Assembly (NCBI GenBank): GCA_046760985.1
Contig: JBHIFE010000020.1
Location: forward strand, 1-17,302
Direction of reading: 5' to 3'
Length of the DNA: 17,302 nt
Source: JBHIFE01 sp046760985
GTDB lineage: Bacteria > Chloroflexota > Dehalococcoidia > Dehalococcoidales > RBG-16-60-22
Part shown: positions 7,649 through 15,308 of the stretch, piece after piece
How the letters are laid out: each line of letters starts with the position of its first letter
Numbering within the stretch: position 1 is the first letter of the stretch
The notes under the pieces: model-generated
The model's database searches: none
What the model was told of the DNA's origin: nothing
Seen by the model: only the letters and a program-made list of their open reading frames with translations
Made by a program: the position numbers and the translations under genes

Positions 7649-8955
7649 TTTTGCCCCTCCTTCTTCATTTTCTTATCTGAAACTTTAGCTATTTCTACCA
7701 GTCGCTGTATAGTTTTTCGTGTAGTTAAAAATTGTTTGATTGAGCCACGGGACCGCGGGCTGCTTAGAAATTCCTGTAGCTTTTCTTTATTCTTGGTGGC
7801 ACTTTTCAGTATATTTTCAACCTCGGCATCTATTTCAGAATCAGTAACCTCTACTTTTTCCTCCTCAGCCACCTTGCCTAATACCAGAGAGCGGGTGACC
7901 CTTTTTGTGGCTAATGGATGTAGTTCTTCACGCAACTGCTCCCCTGTTTTGTTAATACTTTTCAGGTAATCCTCTAAATCCTTGCCTTCGGTTGATAAAC
8001 GACTTGACTGCTCATTGATAAGTCGGTCTATTTCCATTTCAATCAAAATTGGCGGAAACTCCACCCGGGCACGGCTGACTACAGCTTCAATTACCCGCTC
8101 CTCAAATTCTACCCTAGCTTTCTCCTCAGCTCCAAGCCTTAAATTAGTGGCAACCTGCTCTCGGAGCGAGGCTAATGTTTTGAAGTCAGGGTTAACTTGC
8201 CTAGCGAAATCATCATTCAACTCAGGTAGTATTTCCTGTTTTATTTCGACAACTTTCACTTTAAAGGAAGGCTCCTTCCCGGCTAGTTCACCTCTGGGAT
8301 AATCTGAAGGAAACTGGAGCTTGAACTCCTTTCCCTCACCTTTTCTCATTCCCGATAATTGCTCAGCAAACCCCGGTGCCGGAAAAGGAAGGTCACGAAC
8401 AACCTGATACTGGACTCCTTCTTGGTTTATAAAAGGCTTGCCTTCAATGTTGCTATTAATATCCAAAACTACCAAGTCACCAAATTCCACTGAACGCTCC
8501 ACTGGTTCCCAAGTAGCCTGCTGATGGCGCAGTTGTTCTATCACTTTGGCAACATCGTCCTCAGTTATTTCCGTTGTTTCTGGCGTAGCTTGAATATGGT
8601 GATAGTCATCAAGCTTGACCGTCGGTGCTAACGGCACTGTTACTTTAAATATTACCGGGTCAGTCTGAGTTATCTCAATATGTGGCTGGGCAATAGCCTC
8701 AATTTTTTGCTCTTTTATTGCCTCCTCATAGGCATGAGGCAGTAGATGGTTAAGTGCATCTTCAAGGACACTCTCCCTGCCCAAATAGCGTTCCAGTATC
8801 ACCCGCGGCACCTTCCCTTTACGGAAGCCGGGGATATTAGCCCTCTTAGCCAGATGACGATAGGACTTAGCCAAGGACTCTTCTACCTCAGCTGGCTCCA
8901 TTTCAATGGTCAAAAATGCTTGACTATTTTCCGTCTTCTCTCTAGTTACTTTCAC
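7645..8955 (-). CDS. tig: Trigger factor, ribosome-associated chaperone and prolyl isomerase
   Basis: This 436-residue protein has the complete three-domain trigger factor layout: an N-terminal ribosome-binding domain with the signature GFRKGKVP (43-50), an FKBP-type PPIase domain at about 155-245 (from FGDLVVLDI to VKVVEIKQ), and the helical C-terminal chaperone arms (about 250-436). It binds ribosomal protein L23 at the tunnel exit and shelters nascent chains. The tail is lysine-rich (KKMKKEGQK). The start is a GTG 14 bp inside the end of the metallo-hydrolase gene, preceded by a weak GGAAAAG; its stop overlaps the clpP start. This tight packing suggests one transcript driven from the aspS promoter. 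Pairing tig with clpP is common in bacteria and links folding with proteolysis. Confidence 0.98.
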   Translation of the reverse strand: MKVTREKTENSQAFLTIEMEPAEVEESLAKSYRHLAKRANIPGFRKGKVPRVILERYLGRESVLEDALNHLLPHAYEEAIKEQKIEAIAQPHIEITQTDPVIFKVTVPLAPTVKLDDYHHIQATPETTEITEDDVAKVIEQLRHQQATWEPVERSVEFGDLVVLDINSNIEGKPFINQEGVQYQVVRDLPFPAPGFAEQLSGMRKGEGKEFKLQFPSDYPRGELAGKEPSFKVKVVEIKQEILPELNDDFARQVNPDFKTLASLREQVATNLRLGAEEKARVEFEERVIEAVVSRARVEFPPILIEMEIDRLINEQSSRLSTEGKDLEDYLKSINKTGEQLREELHPLATKRVTRSLVLGKVAEEEKVEVTDSEIDAEVENILKSATKNKEKLQEFLSSPRSRGSIKQFLTTRKTIQRLVEIAKVSDKKMKKEGQK

Positions 8956-9892
8956 TACTTTTCCGTCTACTCAACCCAACTCTGTGCTTCTCTTGATGAT
9001 ACTTTAGATACCCGGCAACATTCAAAGGCATAGCAACCTCAGTTACATATTGATACAAAGGTTCCTTTTCCTTAATTGGCTCTAATTCGGCACAGACCTG
9101 AGCCATTATTCTTTCTAGCGCAGCATCAAATCTATTCCCTTTCACCGTTTCAGTTACTATATCATACCAAACCTGAACCTTATCCATAGCTAATTGTAAA
9201 TTTTCCTGAACCTTATTACTTACGCCAAAGTGAGCAAAATAAATCATGGTTGCCTTCAGCTTGATTAATCTTTTCAAGGTACTGATATATAGTTCCAGGT
9301 TAAAGTTAGGCGGTGGGGTATCCGGTAATAAAATCCCATTTATAAACATACCCGCCGCATCACCGACAAATAATCCATTGTTTCTACTCTCATATACACA
9401 CAGCTCGTGCGGGGCATGCCCCGGGGCATCAATGAATCTCAAAACTTGCTCCGCACTCAGCTTGAGCACATCGCCCTCATACACTGACTTTACCCGATTT
9501 GTCTCAATAGGCACAACTTCGCCATGTTTCACCATGGCGTCTTCGCCTAGAACTTCAATTACGCTGCTAATCAGTTTAGTTGGATTCATTAAATGTCTAG
9601 CCCCTTTGCGGTGGACTAATACCTGGGCGCCGGGCATCTCCTTGATAAGAACCCCAGCACTACCAACATGGTCTAAATGAATGTGGGTAACAATGATATA
9701 ATCAATATCCTCAAGCCTAACACCAACCTGTTTAATCCCATCAAGAACAATGTTTACTGAGGTGGTAGGTCCGGTGTCAATTAATGCCTTCTTTTCTTCA
9801 TCAATTAGATAAACACTCCCCCACTCGGGAACGGAAAACAGCTGGTCATCAATCATATATATGTTTTTGGCTACTTCCTTTATGTCAACCAC
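8942..9892 (-). CDS. Metallo-beta-lactamase-fold hydrolase
   Basis: The 316-residue product carries the full binuclear metal site: H70-x-H72-x-D74-H75 in VTHIHLDHVG, H159 in DAPGHAPHE, D178 in LFVGDAAG and H221 in YFAHFG. The hydrolase core covers about residues 8-222. The remaining ~95 residues are helical, as in MBL proteins that act on thioesters or similar small esters (glyoxalase II-like). There is no signal peptide and no flavodiiron or RNase beta-CASP extension. The actual substrate is unknown. A GTG start lies four bases after the aspS stop, with AGGAAGAG in the end of aspS serving as ribosome binding site; the 3' end overlaps tig by 14 bp. Its position between aspS and tig makes a housekeeping role, such as detoxification, plausible but unproven. 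Confidence 0.88.
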   Translation of the reverse strand: MVDIKEVAKNIYMIDDQLFSVPEWGSVYLIDEEKKALIDTGPTTSVNIVLDGIKQVGVRLEDIDYIIVTHIHLDHVGSAGVLIKEMPGAQVLVHRKGARHLMNPTKLISSVIEVLGEDAMVKHGEVVPIETNRVKSVYEGDVLKLSAEQVLRFIDAPGHAPHELCVYESRNNGLFVGDAAGMFINGILLPDTPPPNFNLELYISTLKRLIKLKATMIYFAHFGVSNKVQENLQLAMDKVQVWYDIVTETVKGNRFDAALERIMAQVCAELEPIKEKEPLYQYVTEVAMPLNVAGYLKYHQEKHRVGLSRRKSSESN

Positions 9893-9896
9893 CCCA

Positions 9897-11690
9897 CTAC
9901 TCTTCCTGCAAGCGAATATGTAATTCAGCTAGTTGCTCTTCATTGACTGGGGAAGGAGCATTAAAGGTTAAATCAATAGCCGCCTGAGTCTTGGGAAAGG
10001 CAATCACCTCCCTGATGGTTTCCTCTCCAGCCAGTAGCATTACAATACGGTCAATACCGAGAGCTATACCGCCATGAGGTGGAGCACCATAGTCAAAAGC
10101 CTCAAGCATGTGTCCAAAGCGCTCTTTAATCTCCTTATCACTGTAACCCAATAATCTAAACACCTTCCTCTGAAGCTCCGCAGTGTGAATCCTGAGACTA
10201 CCACCACCTATCTCATACCCGTTACATATCATATCATAGTGCTTACTTCGCACTTTTTCCGGAGCAGTATCAATTAAAGGTATATCTTCATCCCGAGGTC
10301 TAGTAAAAGGATGGTGTTCTGAATCCCACCGTCCCGTCTCCTCACTCTTTCTAAATAAGGGAAAATTCTTGATGTAAGCAAAAGTAAACATATTGGGGTC
10401 AGCCAGCTTAAGCCTATGCCCTATCTCCCGGCGCAGTTCTGCCAATGCCACATTGACTAGCTCGGGTTCACCAGCAATAACCAAGAGAAGGTCGCCCATA
10501 TTTGCTCCCAGGCACTTTGCCATTTCCTTAATCTGGTCTAAAGTTAGAAATTTAGCCGCAACTGACCTGACCATTTCCATAGTCAAATTATCTAAGCTAC
10601 CGGCAGAAGTGCCCAATGATATGGTTACCAAGCCTTCAGCTCCAAGATCCCGGGCTAGCTTGTTTAGCTCATCAAGCTGACGGCGGGTATAAGTAGCAGC
10701 ACCGGGAGCAGCTATCCCTTTTACCTTACCTCCTCTGGCGATTGCCGAACTAAAAACAGAGAAGTTAGATTGGGCGACAATATCGGATAAGTCTTTTATC
10801 TCTAAGCCAAATCGCAAATCAGGCTTATCCGTGCCGTAACAGTCGACGGCTTCTGCATAGCTAAGGCGGGGGAAAGGCTTGGTTACTCGCATCTCAGGTT
10901 TAACTGTCTCCACCAAAGAGATAAAAAGCTCCTCAAGCAGATTAAGGATATCTTCCTCATCAACGAAGCTCATTTCCAAGTCAAGCTGAGTGAATTCAGG
11001 CTGGCGGTCAGCCCGGGTGTCTTCATCACGGAAGCATCGGGCTATTTGATAATACTTCTCTATCCCAGCTACCATCAGTAACTGCTTGAGTTGCTGGGGG
11101 GACTGAGGTAGAGCATAGAATTTACCAGAATGAAGACGGCTAGGCACCAGGTAATCGCGAGCCCCTTCCGGAGTACTCTTAATCAGAATTGGTGTTTCTA
11201 CCTCAATAAATCCCTTGGCATCCAGGAAATCACGGATAAATTTCACTACCTGGTGGCGGAGAAGCAGGTTCTCCTTCATCTGAGCCCGCCGCAGGTCAAG
11301 ATACCGATACCTCAGGCGCAGGCTTTCCTCTATCTCAATGTCTTCATTGATATAAAAAGGCGGTGTCTTTGCTGGATTAAGTATCTCTGTCTCCTGGGCA
11401 ATAACTTCAACATCCCCGGTGGGTAATTTGGGGTTCTCAGTTCCGGGGGGACGGAGGGCAACCTTCCCGCTAACCCTGACCACATACTCGCTGCGCATCT
11501 TACTCGCCACTTTATGGCAGGTCTTGGCTATTTCCGGGTTGAATACTACCTGAACTATACCATCTCTATCTCGCAGGTCAATGAAGATTAGCCCCCCGTG
11601 GTCTCGGCGGCGGTCTACCCACCCCGCCAGAGTTACTTTGTCACCGACATGCTCTTTCCTCAGCTCACCACAGCTATGACTTTTGAGCAA
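9897..11690 (-). CDS. aspS: Aspartyl-tRNA synthetase (bacterial type, possibly non-discriminating)
   Basis: From TTG 11690 the protein has 597 residues. It contains an OB-fold anticodon domain (1-105), the class II core with motif 1 around FIEVETPILIKSTPEGARDY (162-180), motif 2 at RCFRDEDTRADRQPEFTQLD (218-237), an inserted GAD domain (about 280-415), and motif 3 GIALGIDRIVMLLAG near the end. It attaches aspartate to tRNA-Asp. An earlier TTG at 11708 would add MFWGTI, which is not typical of the family, and would leave only about 7 nt of leader; the 11690 start has GGGGA five bases upstream and matches the usual LKSHxCGELRKEH beginning. His31 in RRRDHGG is the residue found in synthetases that also charge tRNA-Asn, so a GatCAB-dependent asparagine route is possible. 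First gene of the operon. Confidence 0.97.
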   Translation of the reverse strand: MLKSHSCGELRKEHVGDKVTLAGWVDRRRDHGGLIFIDLRDRDGIVQVVFNPEIAKTCHKVASKMRSEYVVRVSGKVALRPPGTENPKLPTGDVEVIAQETEILNPAKTPPFYINEDIEIEESLRLRYRYLDLRRAQMKENLLLRHQVVKFIRDFLDAKGFIEVETPILIKSTPEGARDYLVPSRLHSGKFYALPQSPQQLKQLLMVAGIEKYYQIARCFRDEDTRADRQPEFTQLDLEMSFVDEEDILNLLEELFISLVETVKPEMRVTKPFPRLSYAEAVDCYGTDKPDLRFGLEIKDLSDIVAQSNFSVFSSAIARGGKVKGIAAPGAATYTRRQLDELNKLARDLGAEGLVTISLGTSAGSLDNLTMEMVRSVAAKFLTLDQIKEMAKCLGANMGDLLLVIAGEPELVNVALAELRREIGHRLKLADPNMFTFAYIKNFPLFRKSEETGRWDSEHHPFTRPRDEDIPLIDTAPEKVRSKHYDMICNGYEIGGGSLRIHTAELQRKVFRLLGYSDKEIKERFGHMLEAFDYGAPPHGGIALGIDRIVMLLAGEETIREVIAFPKTQAAIDLTFNAPSPVNEEQLAELHIRLQEE

Positions 11691-11721
11691 AATCGTCCCC
11701 CAAAACAAGGCGCTATAGCTG

Positions 11722-11751
11722 ATTATAGCTTATAAGGAAGAGACTCTTCAA
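11722..11751 (-). promoter_or_regulatory. Sigma-70-type promoter for the aspS operon
   Basis: Read on the minus strand, TTGAAG (11746-11751) and TATAAT (11722-11727) are separated by 18 nt. Transcription would begin near 11715, leaving a leader of about 25 nt before TTG 11690. No T-box or other leader structure fits in that space. Confidence 0.7.
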
Positions 11752-11771
11752 CTTGGGGTAGATAGGTTAAA

Positions 11772-11800
11772 TTGACAAGGCTGAGGTTTAGTATTATCAT
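11772..11800 (+). promoter_or_regulatory. Near-consensus promoter for the homocysteine operon, possibly giving a leaderless mRNA
   Basis: TTGACA (11772-11777) and TATCAT (11795-11800) are separated by exactly 17 nt. The expected transcription start (about 11806-11808) lies only two to four bases before ATG 11810, so the GGAG at 11804-11807 would be mostly left out of the message. There is no room for a SAM or S-box riboswitch. The -35 box lies 20 bp from the -35 box of the divergent aspS promoter, so the two could influence each other. Confidence 0.65.
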
Positions 11801-11809
11801 CTTGGAGAT

Positions 11810-13018
11810 ATGGCGAAAACAATTGCCGAGATAAACGAAAAAATACGAGAGGGGAAAGCGGTAGTAGTTACTGCTGAGGAAATAATAGACATTGTGAAAG
11901 AAAAGGGCGTGAAGGAAGCCGCCCAGCAAGTGGATGTGGTTACTACTGGCACCTTCGGTCCAATGTGTTCCTCTGGTGCCTACTTTAATCTGGGGCACAC
12001 TAAGCCACGAATAAAACTTGGTGGTGGCAAAGTCTACCTCAATGATGTTCTGGCTTATCCCGGGTTTGCTGCGGTAGATTTATTCATTGGAGCTACGGCT
12101 CTACCTGACGATGACCCCAGAAATCGACTCTATCCCGGTGAGTTCAACTATGGTGGGGGGCATGTGATTGAGGATCTGGTAGCCGGGAAGGACATTAAAC
12201 TGGTAGTCACCACCTATGGTACAGATTGCTACCCAAGGAAAAGACTGGAAACCTGGGTTAATATTAAAGACCTCAACGAGGCAGTTTTATTTAACATCAG
12301 GAATGCTTACCAGAATTATAATGTTGCGGTGAACCTCTCCGACAAAACAATCTATACCTATATGGGCATATTGAAACCCCACCTGGGTAATGCCAATTAC
12401 TGTAGTGCCGGACAGCTCTCACCATTGCTGAATGACCCGTATTATAAGACCATTGGTATTGGCACTAAAATATTCGTGGGGGGTGGCATTGGCTTTGTTG
12501 CCTGGCAAGGCACACAGCATAACCCGAAGGCACTCCGCTCAGAGAATGGAATACCCAAAAGAGGCGCCGGGACACTGGCAGTAATCGGTGATTTGAAGCA
12601 GATGAGCCCCAAATGGCTGGTAGGGACAAGCATGCTGGGCTATGGTTGCACCATAACGGTTGGAATTGGCATCCCCATCCCCATACTATCCGAAGAAATC
12701 ATCAAATATACCACGGTAACCGATGATGATATTTTGGCTCCCATCGTGGATTATTCAGAGGCATACCCACAGATGAAATCGGATGCCCTCGGGGAAGTTA
12801 GTTACGCTCAACTAAAGAGCGGCAAGATAAGAGTTCAAGGCAAAAATGTGCCCACTGCTTCCCTATCCAGCTACTCCAGGGCAGTAGAGATTGCTACCAC
12901 ATTGAAGGAGTGGATACTAAGCGGAAAATTCTTATTAACCGAGCCAGTAGCACCTTTACCCGGTGTAGAATCTGGGATAAGCTTTAAGCCACTTAACGAA
13001 CGCCCGATACAGGAATGA
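11810..13018 (+). CDS. Homocysteine biosynthesis protein (DUF39/COG1900, no CBS domains)
   Basis: The 402 residues match the DUF39 family (HcyBio) from end to end. The start TIAEINEKIREGKAVVVTAEE is typical. Marked features are TTGTFGPMCSSGAYFNLGH (45-63) with C53, the glycine-rich GGGHVIEDLVAG (115-126), C140 in YGTDCYPRKR, YCSAGQLSPL with C198, and VGGGIGFVAWQGTQHNP (223-239). In Methanosarcina this protein, with its ferredoxin partner, is reported to turn aspartate semialdehyde and a persulfide sulfur into homocysteine; cysteines of the family carry the sulfur (from memory, likely including the C53 equivalent). Archaeal members usually end in a CBS pair, absent here. ATG 11810 has GGAG three bases upstream and a strong promoter immediately ahead. 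The two following genes are its known functional partners, which supports the assignment. Confidence 0.9.
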   Translation: MAKTIAEINEKIREGKAVVVTAEEIIDIVKEKGVKEAAQQVDVVTTGTFGPMCSSGAYFNLGHTKPRIKLGGGKVYLNDVLAYPGFAAVDLFIGATALPDDDPRNRLYPGEFNYGGGHVIEDLVAGKDIKLVVTTYGTDCYPRKRLETWVNIKDLNEAVLFNIRNAYQNYNVAVNLSDKTIYTYMGILKPHLGNANYCSAGQLSPLLNDPYYKTIGIGTKIFVGGGIGFVAWQGTQHNPKALRSENGIPKRGAGTLAVIGDLKQMSPKWLVGTSMLGYGCTITVGIGIPIPILSEEIIKYTTVTDDDILAPIVDYSEAYPQMKSDALGEVSYAQLKSGKIRVQGKNVPTASLSSYSRAVEIATTLKEWILSGKFLLTEPVAPLPGVESGISFKPLNERPIQE

Positions 13019-13063
13019 GGCTCCCATCTTAAAACTGGCTAGATAAAAGCAGAGGTGATGGCA

Positions 13064-13480
13064 ATGGTTGTTTGCAAAAGAATAGTCCTCCGTTTTCCAA
13101 GACGCCTGGTGGAACAACCGATAATATACCGACTGGTCAAGGACTATAACCTTGAATTTAACATCCTAAAGGCTTCAATTACCACGGAACCGGTAGAGGA
13201 AGGGCTAATGGTGTTGGAATTGAAGGGCGAACAAACAGAGTATGATAACGGCATCAATTTCTTGGTTAAGATCGGGGTAAAAGTTCAATCTCTCAGCCAA
13301 GACGTTACTCGCAATGAAGAAAGGTGCACTCATTGCGGCGCCTGTATAACCATCTGCCCACCCAGCGCTTTTGAGCTTGACCCCAAAACTAGGCAAGTAA
13401 AATTCATCAATGAGAAATGCGTGGCTTGTGGTTTGTGCATAAAGGCTTGCCCGCCAAGAGCAATGGAAGTACATTTCTAG
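13064..13480 (+). CDS. NIL-domain ferredoxin with two [4Fe-4S] clusters, homocysteine pathway partner
   Basis: From ATG 13064 the protein has 138 residues. Residues 1-78 form a NIL-type ACT-like domain (VVCKRIVLRFPRRLVEQPII onward), the small domain also found at the end of MetN-type transporters. Residues 85-138 are a bacterial 2[4Fe-4S] ferredoxin with C88, C91, C94, C98 (CTHCGACITICPP) and C119, C122, C125, C129 (CVACGLCIKACPP), all eight cysteines present. It is expected to supply electrons for sulfur transfer to the DUF39 protein. In-frame GTG 13055 and ATG 13058 lie upstream, but GAGGTG (13052-13057) is then a proper ribosome binding site six bases before ATG 13064, which decides the start. 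It lies 45 bp after the DUF39 gene and 3 bp before the UPF0280 gene. Cytoplasmic. Confidence 0.93.
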   Translation: MVVCKRIVLRFPRRLVEQPIIYRLVKDYNLEFNILKASITTEPVEEGLMVLELKGEQTEYDNGINFLVKIGVKVQSLSQDVTRNEERCTHCGACITICPPSAFELDPKTRQVKFINEKCVACGLCIKACPPRAMEVHF

Positions 13481-13483
13481 TCT

Positions 13484-14209
13484 ATGTATGAACCAAGAAC
13501 CTATCGGCACTGGGTTGAAGGTAAGGATCTAATCTCCTTTAACGTAATAGTTAAGGAGACCGACTTATATATTCGTGCCTCAAGTAATCTGAAAAGAAAA
13601 GCCCACAGATTAGTATTAAAGTACCGCAACCAATTGGAAAGGCACATCAAGCGATACCGCGACTTCCTGACCTCCCTTGAACCTCTTCCAGTTACTAAGG
13701 ATGCCCCAAATATCGTCAAGCAGATGATAGAGGCAGCCCAAAAGGCTGGAGTTGGTCCCATGGCTTCAGTGGCTGGAGCGATGGCTGAATTTGTTGGTAA
13801 CGAATTATTGGTCTTCTCGCCAGAGATAATCGTGGAAAATGGGGGCGATATCTACCTGAAGAGCTTGAAGAAAAGAATAGTCGGAATTTATGCCGGTAAA
13901 TCTCCCCTAAGTGGTAAAATTGGTCTGGAAATTGACGGGCAGGATACACCGCTAGGAATTTGTACCTCATCAGGGACAGTGGGACATTCTCTAAGCTACG
14001 GGGAGGCTGATGCGGTTGTGGCGTTGGCTAAATCAGCCACCCTGGCTGACGCTGCAGCCACGGCTATCGGCAATTTGATTCACCAACCCACTGACCTCCC
14101 CAGCGGGATGGAGTTTGCTAGAAGTATCAAGGGGCTAGAGGGAGTGGTAATCATTAAGGATAATAAGATGGGGTTTTGGGGAAAGGTGAAGATTTGTCAA
14201 ACCTCTTGA
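13484..14209 (+). CDS. UPF0280 (COG2122) ApbE-fold protein, homocysteine pathway partner
   Basis: The 241-residue sequence is a typical UPF0280 protein. It has the MYEPRTYRHWV start, a first domain with LYIRASSNLKRKAHRLVLKYR (27-47), then the ApbE-like core GVGPMASVAGAMAEFVG (89-105), IIVENGGDIYL (116-126) and GICTSSGTVGHSLSYGEADAV (158-178). These resemble flavin-binding motifs of the FMN transferase ApbE, but enzymatic activity in this family is not established as far as I know. In Methanosarcina a COG2122 protein was linked genetically to homocysteine formation together with the other two genes, and the three-gene cluster seen here agrees. The ATG is three bases after the ferredoxin stop with no clear ribosome binding site, so translation is probably coupled. 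The 3' end faces the lipoprotein gene on the other strand. Confidence 0.88.
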   Translation: MYEPRTYRHWVEGKDLISFNVIVKETDLYIRASSNLKRKAHRLVLKYRNQLERHIKRYRDFLTSLEPLPVTKDAPNIVKQMIEAAQKAGVGPMASVAGAMAEFVGNELLVFSPEIIVENGGDIYLKSLKKRIVGIYAGKSPLSGKIGLEIDGQDTPLGICTSSGTVGHSLSYGEADAVVALAKSATLADAAATAIGNLIHQPTDLPSGMEFARSIKGLEGVVIIKDNKMGFWGKVKICQTS

Positions 14210-14217
14210 CTGTTTTT
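14196..14217 (+). terminator. Weak candidate intrinsic terminator after the homocysteine operon
   Basis: GTCAA (14196-14200) and TTGAC (14206-14210) can pair around a five-base loop and are followed by TG and a five-T run (14213-14217). The stem is only five pairs and overlaps the stop codon, so this is tentative. Confidence 0.25.
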
Positions 14218-14232
14218 GTTCAACGAGTAAGT

Positions 14233-15198
14233 TCAAGCTCTCACAATTTTTAACAAAGTGTTACGGAGATAATCGGTCACCCCGGTCTCTATACTCTTAA
14301 GTTCCTCCAAACTTTCAAACGCAGCTCCCTGATTAGGCACCGACCGAAATATGGTCATCGTTTTTGTGAGGTCAGAATCTGTAGCTGAAAACACCTGATG
14401 CATCAAGGGCAAATGTCTATAATAGGTCATCTGGAAGGCAATAAAAGCGTTGTTTAGCTGACGCGGCTTGCCCAGCCAGATATCTATCAAATCATATTCC
14501 ATAGCTTTGAGCAACTCAGCTTTTCTGGACAGGGTTTCTGCTTCTGAAATTTCTCCAGAATGAAATCGCGAGTAGAGAACTCTAAGTTCCTCATAATACT
14601 GGTTATAAATCTCGCTTTCTTTGAGCTTCTTGTTAAACTCACTATCTAAGGTCTTATAAACCGTTGAATCCCTACCAAACTTGTTCTCAGTAAAAAGCTT
14701 AGCTGCAGCATAACTGACAACTTCAGCACATGGTTCTTCTATTCCCAGAGGTGAATCCATTTGTTCCTGCCAGTCCTCGTGGAAGATGAGGTGTATGAAC
14801 CTGGGTAAGGGTGCCTTTAGCAGAGATTTAGTGACCGGAGTTTTCACTCCGGCTATGGTCTCAATAGAATAAAAGAACACATCATACTTTTCGGTATCAA
14901 TCGGGGCGCTTTCTGGCTTCCCCACCCCAAACTGTAACGACGGGTCATCTAGCGAGTAAGGGAGTGTTGTCTTGGGTGTGTAAAAATAATAATCGTAGGC
15001 TTCTAATTCCTCGGAATAGGTCTTGAAGTTGTCGGTTTCATTAAAACCAAGCTCTTTCTCAAAAGCTTTTATCTCTTTAATCAACTCTAGTTTTTGCTCG
15101 GTAGGGGACTTACAGCTAGAAATAATAAGGAATAATACAATAAGTAATAGCAATAATGCTTGTGGCAACTTCCGGTTCCCTCTTCTTGCTCTAATCAT
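14233..15198 (-). CDS. Lipoprotein resembling predicted aminopeptidase (COG4324/DUF2265), altered HExxH
   Basis: From ATG 15198 the protein has 321 residues. It begins with a lipoprotein signal: a basic n-region (RARRGNRK), the hydrophobic run ALLLLLIVLFLII, and lipobox ISSC with lipidated C29. An earlier TTG (15249) would place 17 extra residues before the signal and is unlikely. The mature part resembles COG4324 in order: a charged helical start, PLPRFIHLIFHEDWQEQ (about 131-147), acidic EEPCAEVVSYAAAKLF (154-169), and LNNAFIAFQMTYYRHLPLM (248-266). In the family the first block is a zincin HExxH; here it reads H140-E-D-W-Q144, so the second metal histidine is glutamine (codon CAG). The protein may have lost activity or use another ligand. 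It would be anchored outside the membrane. It is the last gene of the envelope cluster; the family link is from memory. Confidence 0.7.
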   Translation of the reverse strand: MIRARRGNRKLPQALLLLLIVLFLIISSCKSPTEQKLELIKEIKAFEKELGFNETDNFKTYSEELEAYDYYFYTPKTTLPYSLDDPSLQFGVGKPESAPIDTEKYDVFFYSIETIAGVKTPVTKSLLKAPLPRFIHLIFHEDWQEQMDSPLGIEEPCAEVVSYAAAKLFTENKFGRDSTVYKTLDSEFNKKLKESEIYNQYYEELRVLYSRFHSGEISEAETLSRKAELLKAMEYDLIDIWLGKPRQLNNAFIAFQMTYYRHLPLMHQVFSATDSDLTKTMTIFRSVPNQGAAFESLEELKSIETGVTDYLRNTLLKIVRA

Positions 15199-15308
15199 CA
15201 ATAGGCTAAAATCTACTTTATAGTAAGTCTTTAGCACAGTTGGAAGCAAATTTTGGATAATTAGGCGCAGCTACATGAATTGGGGGGTTAAAAGTTAGGT
15301 TTGATAAA

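Noticed and set aside
9246..9680. 144-codon plus-strand ORF inside the metallo-hydrolase gene
   Set aside because: It is antisense to conserved metal-binding motifs, with serine-rich low-information composition.
11778..11809. SAM or S-box riboswitch before the homocysteine operon
   Set aside because: The promoter leaves almost no 5' leader, and no riboswitch-like stem set is present.
11723..11998. Minus-strand ORF spanning the divergent promoter region and the 5' end of the DUF39 gene
   Set aside because: It overlaps a well-supported coding frame and two good promoters, and has no family features.
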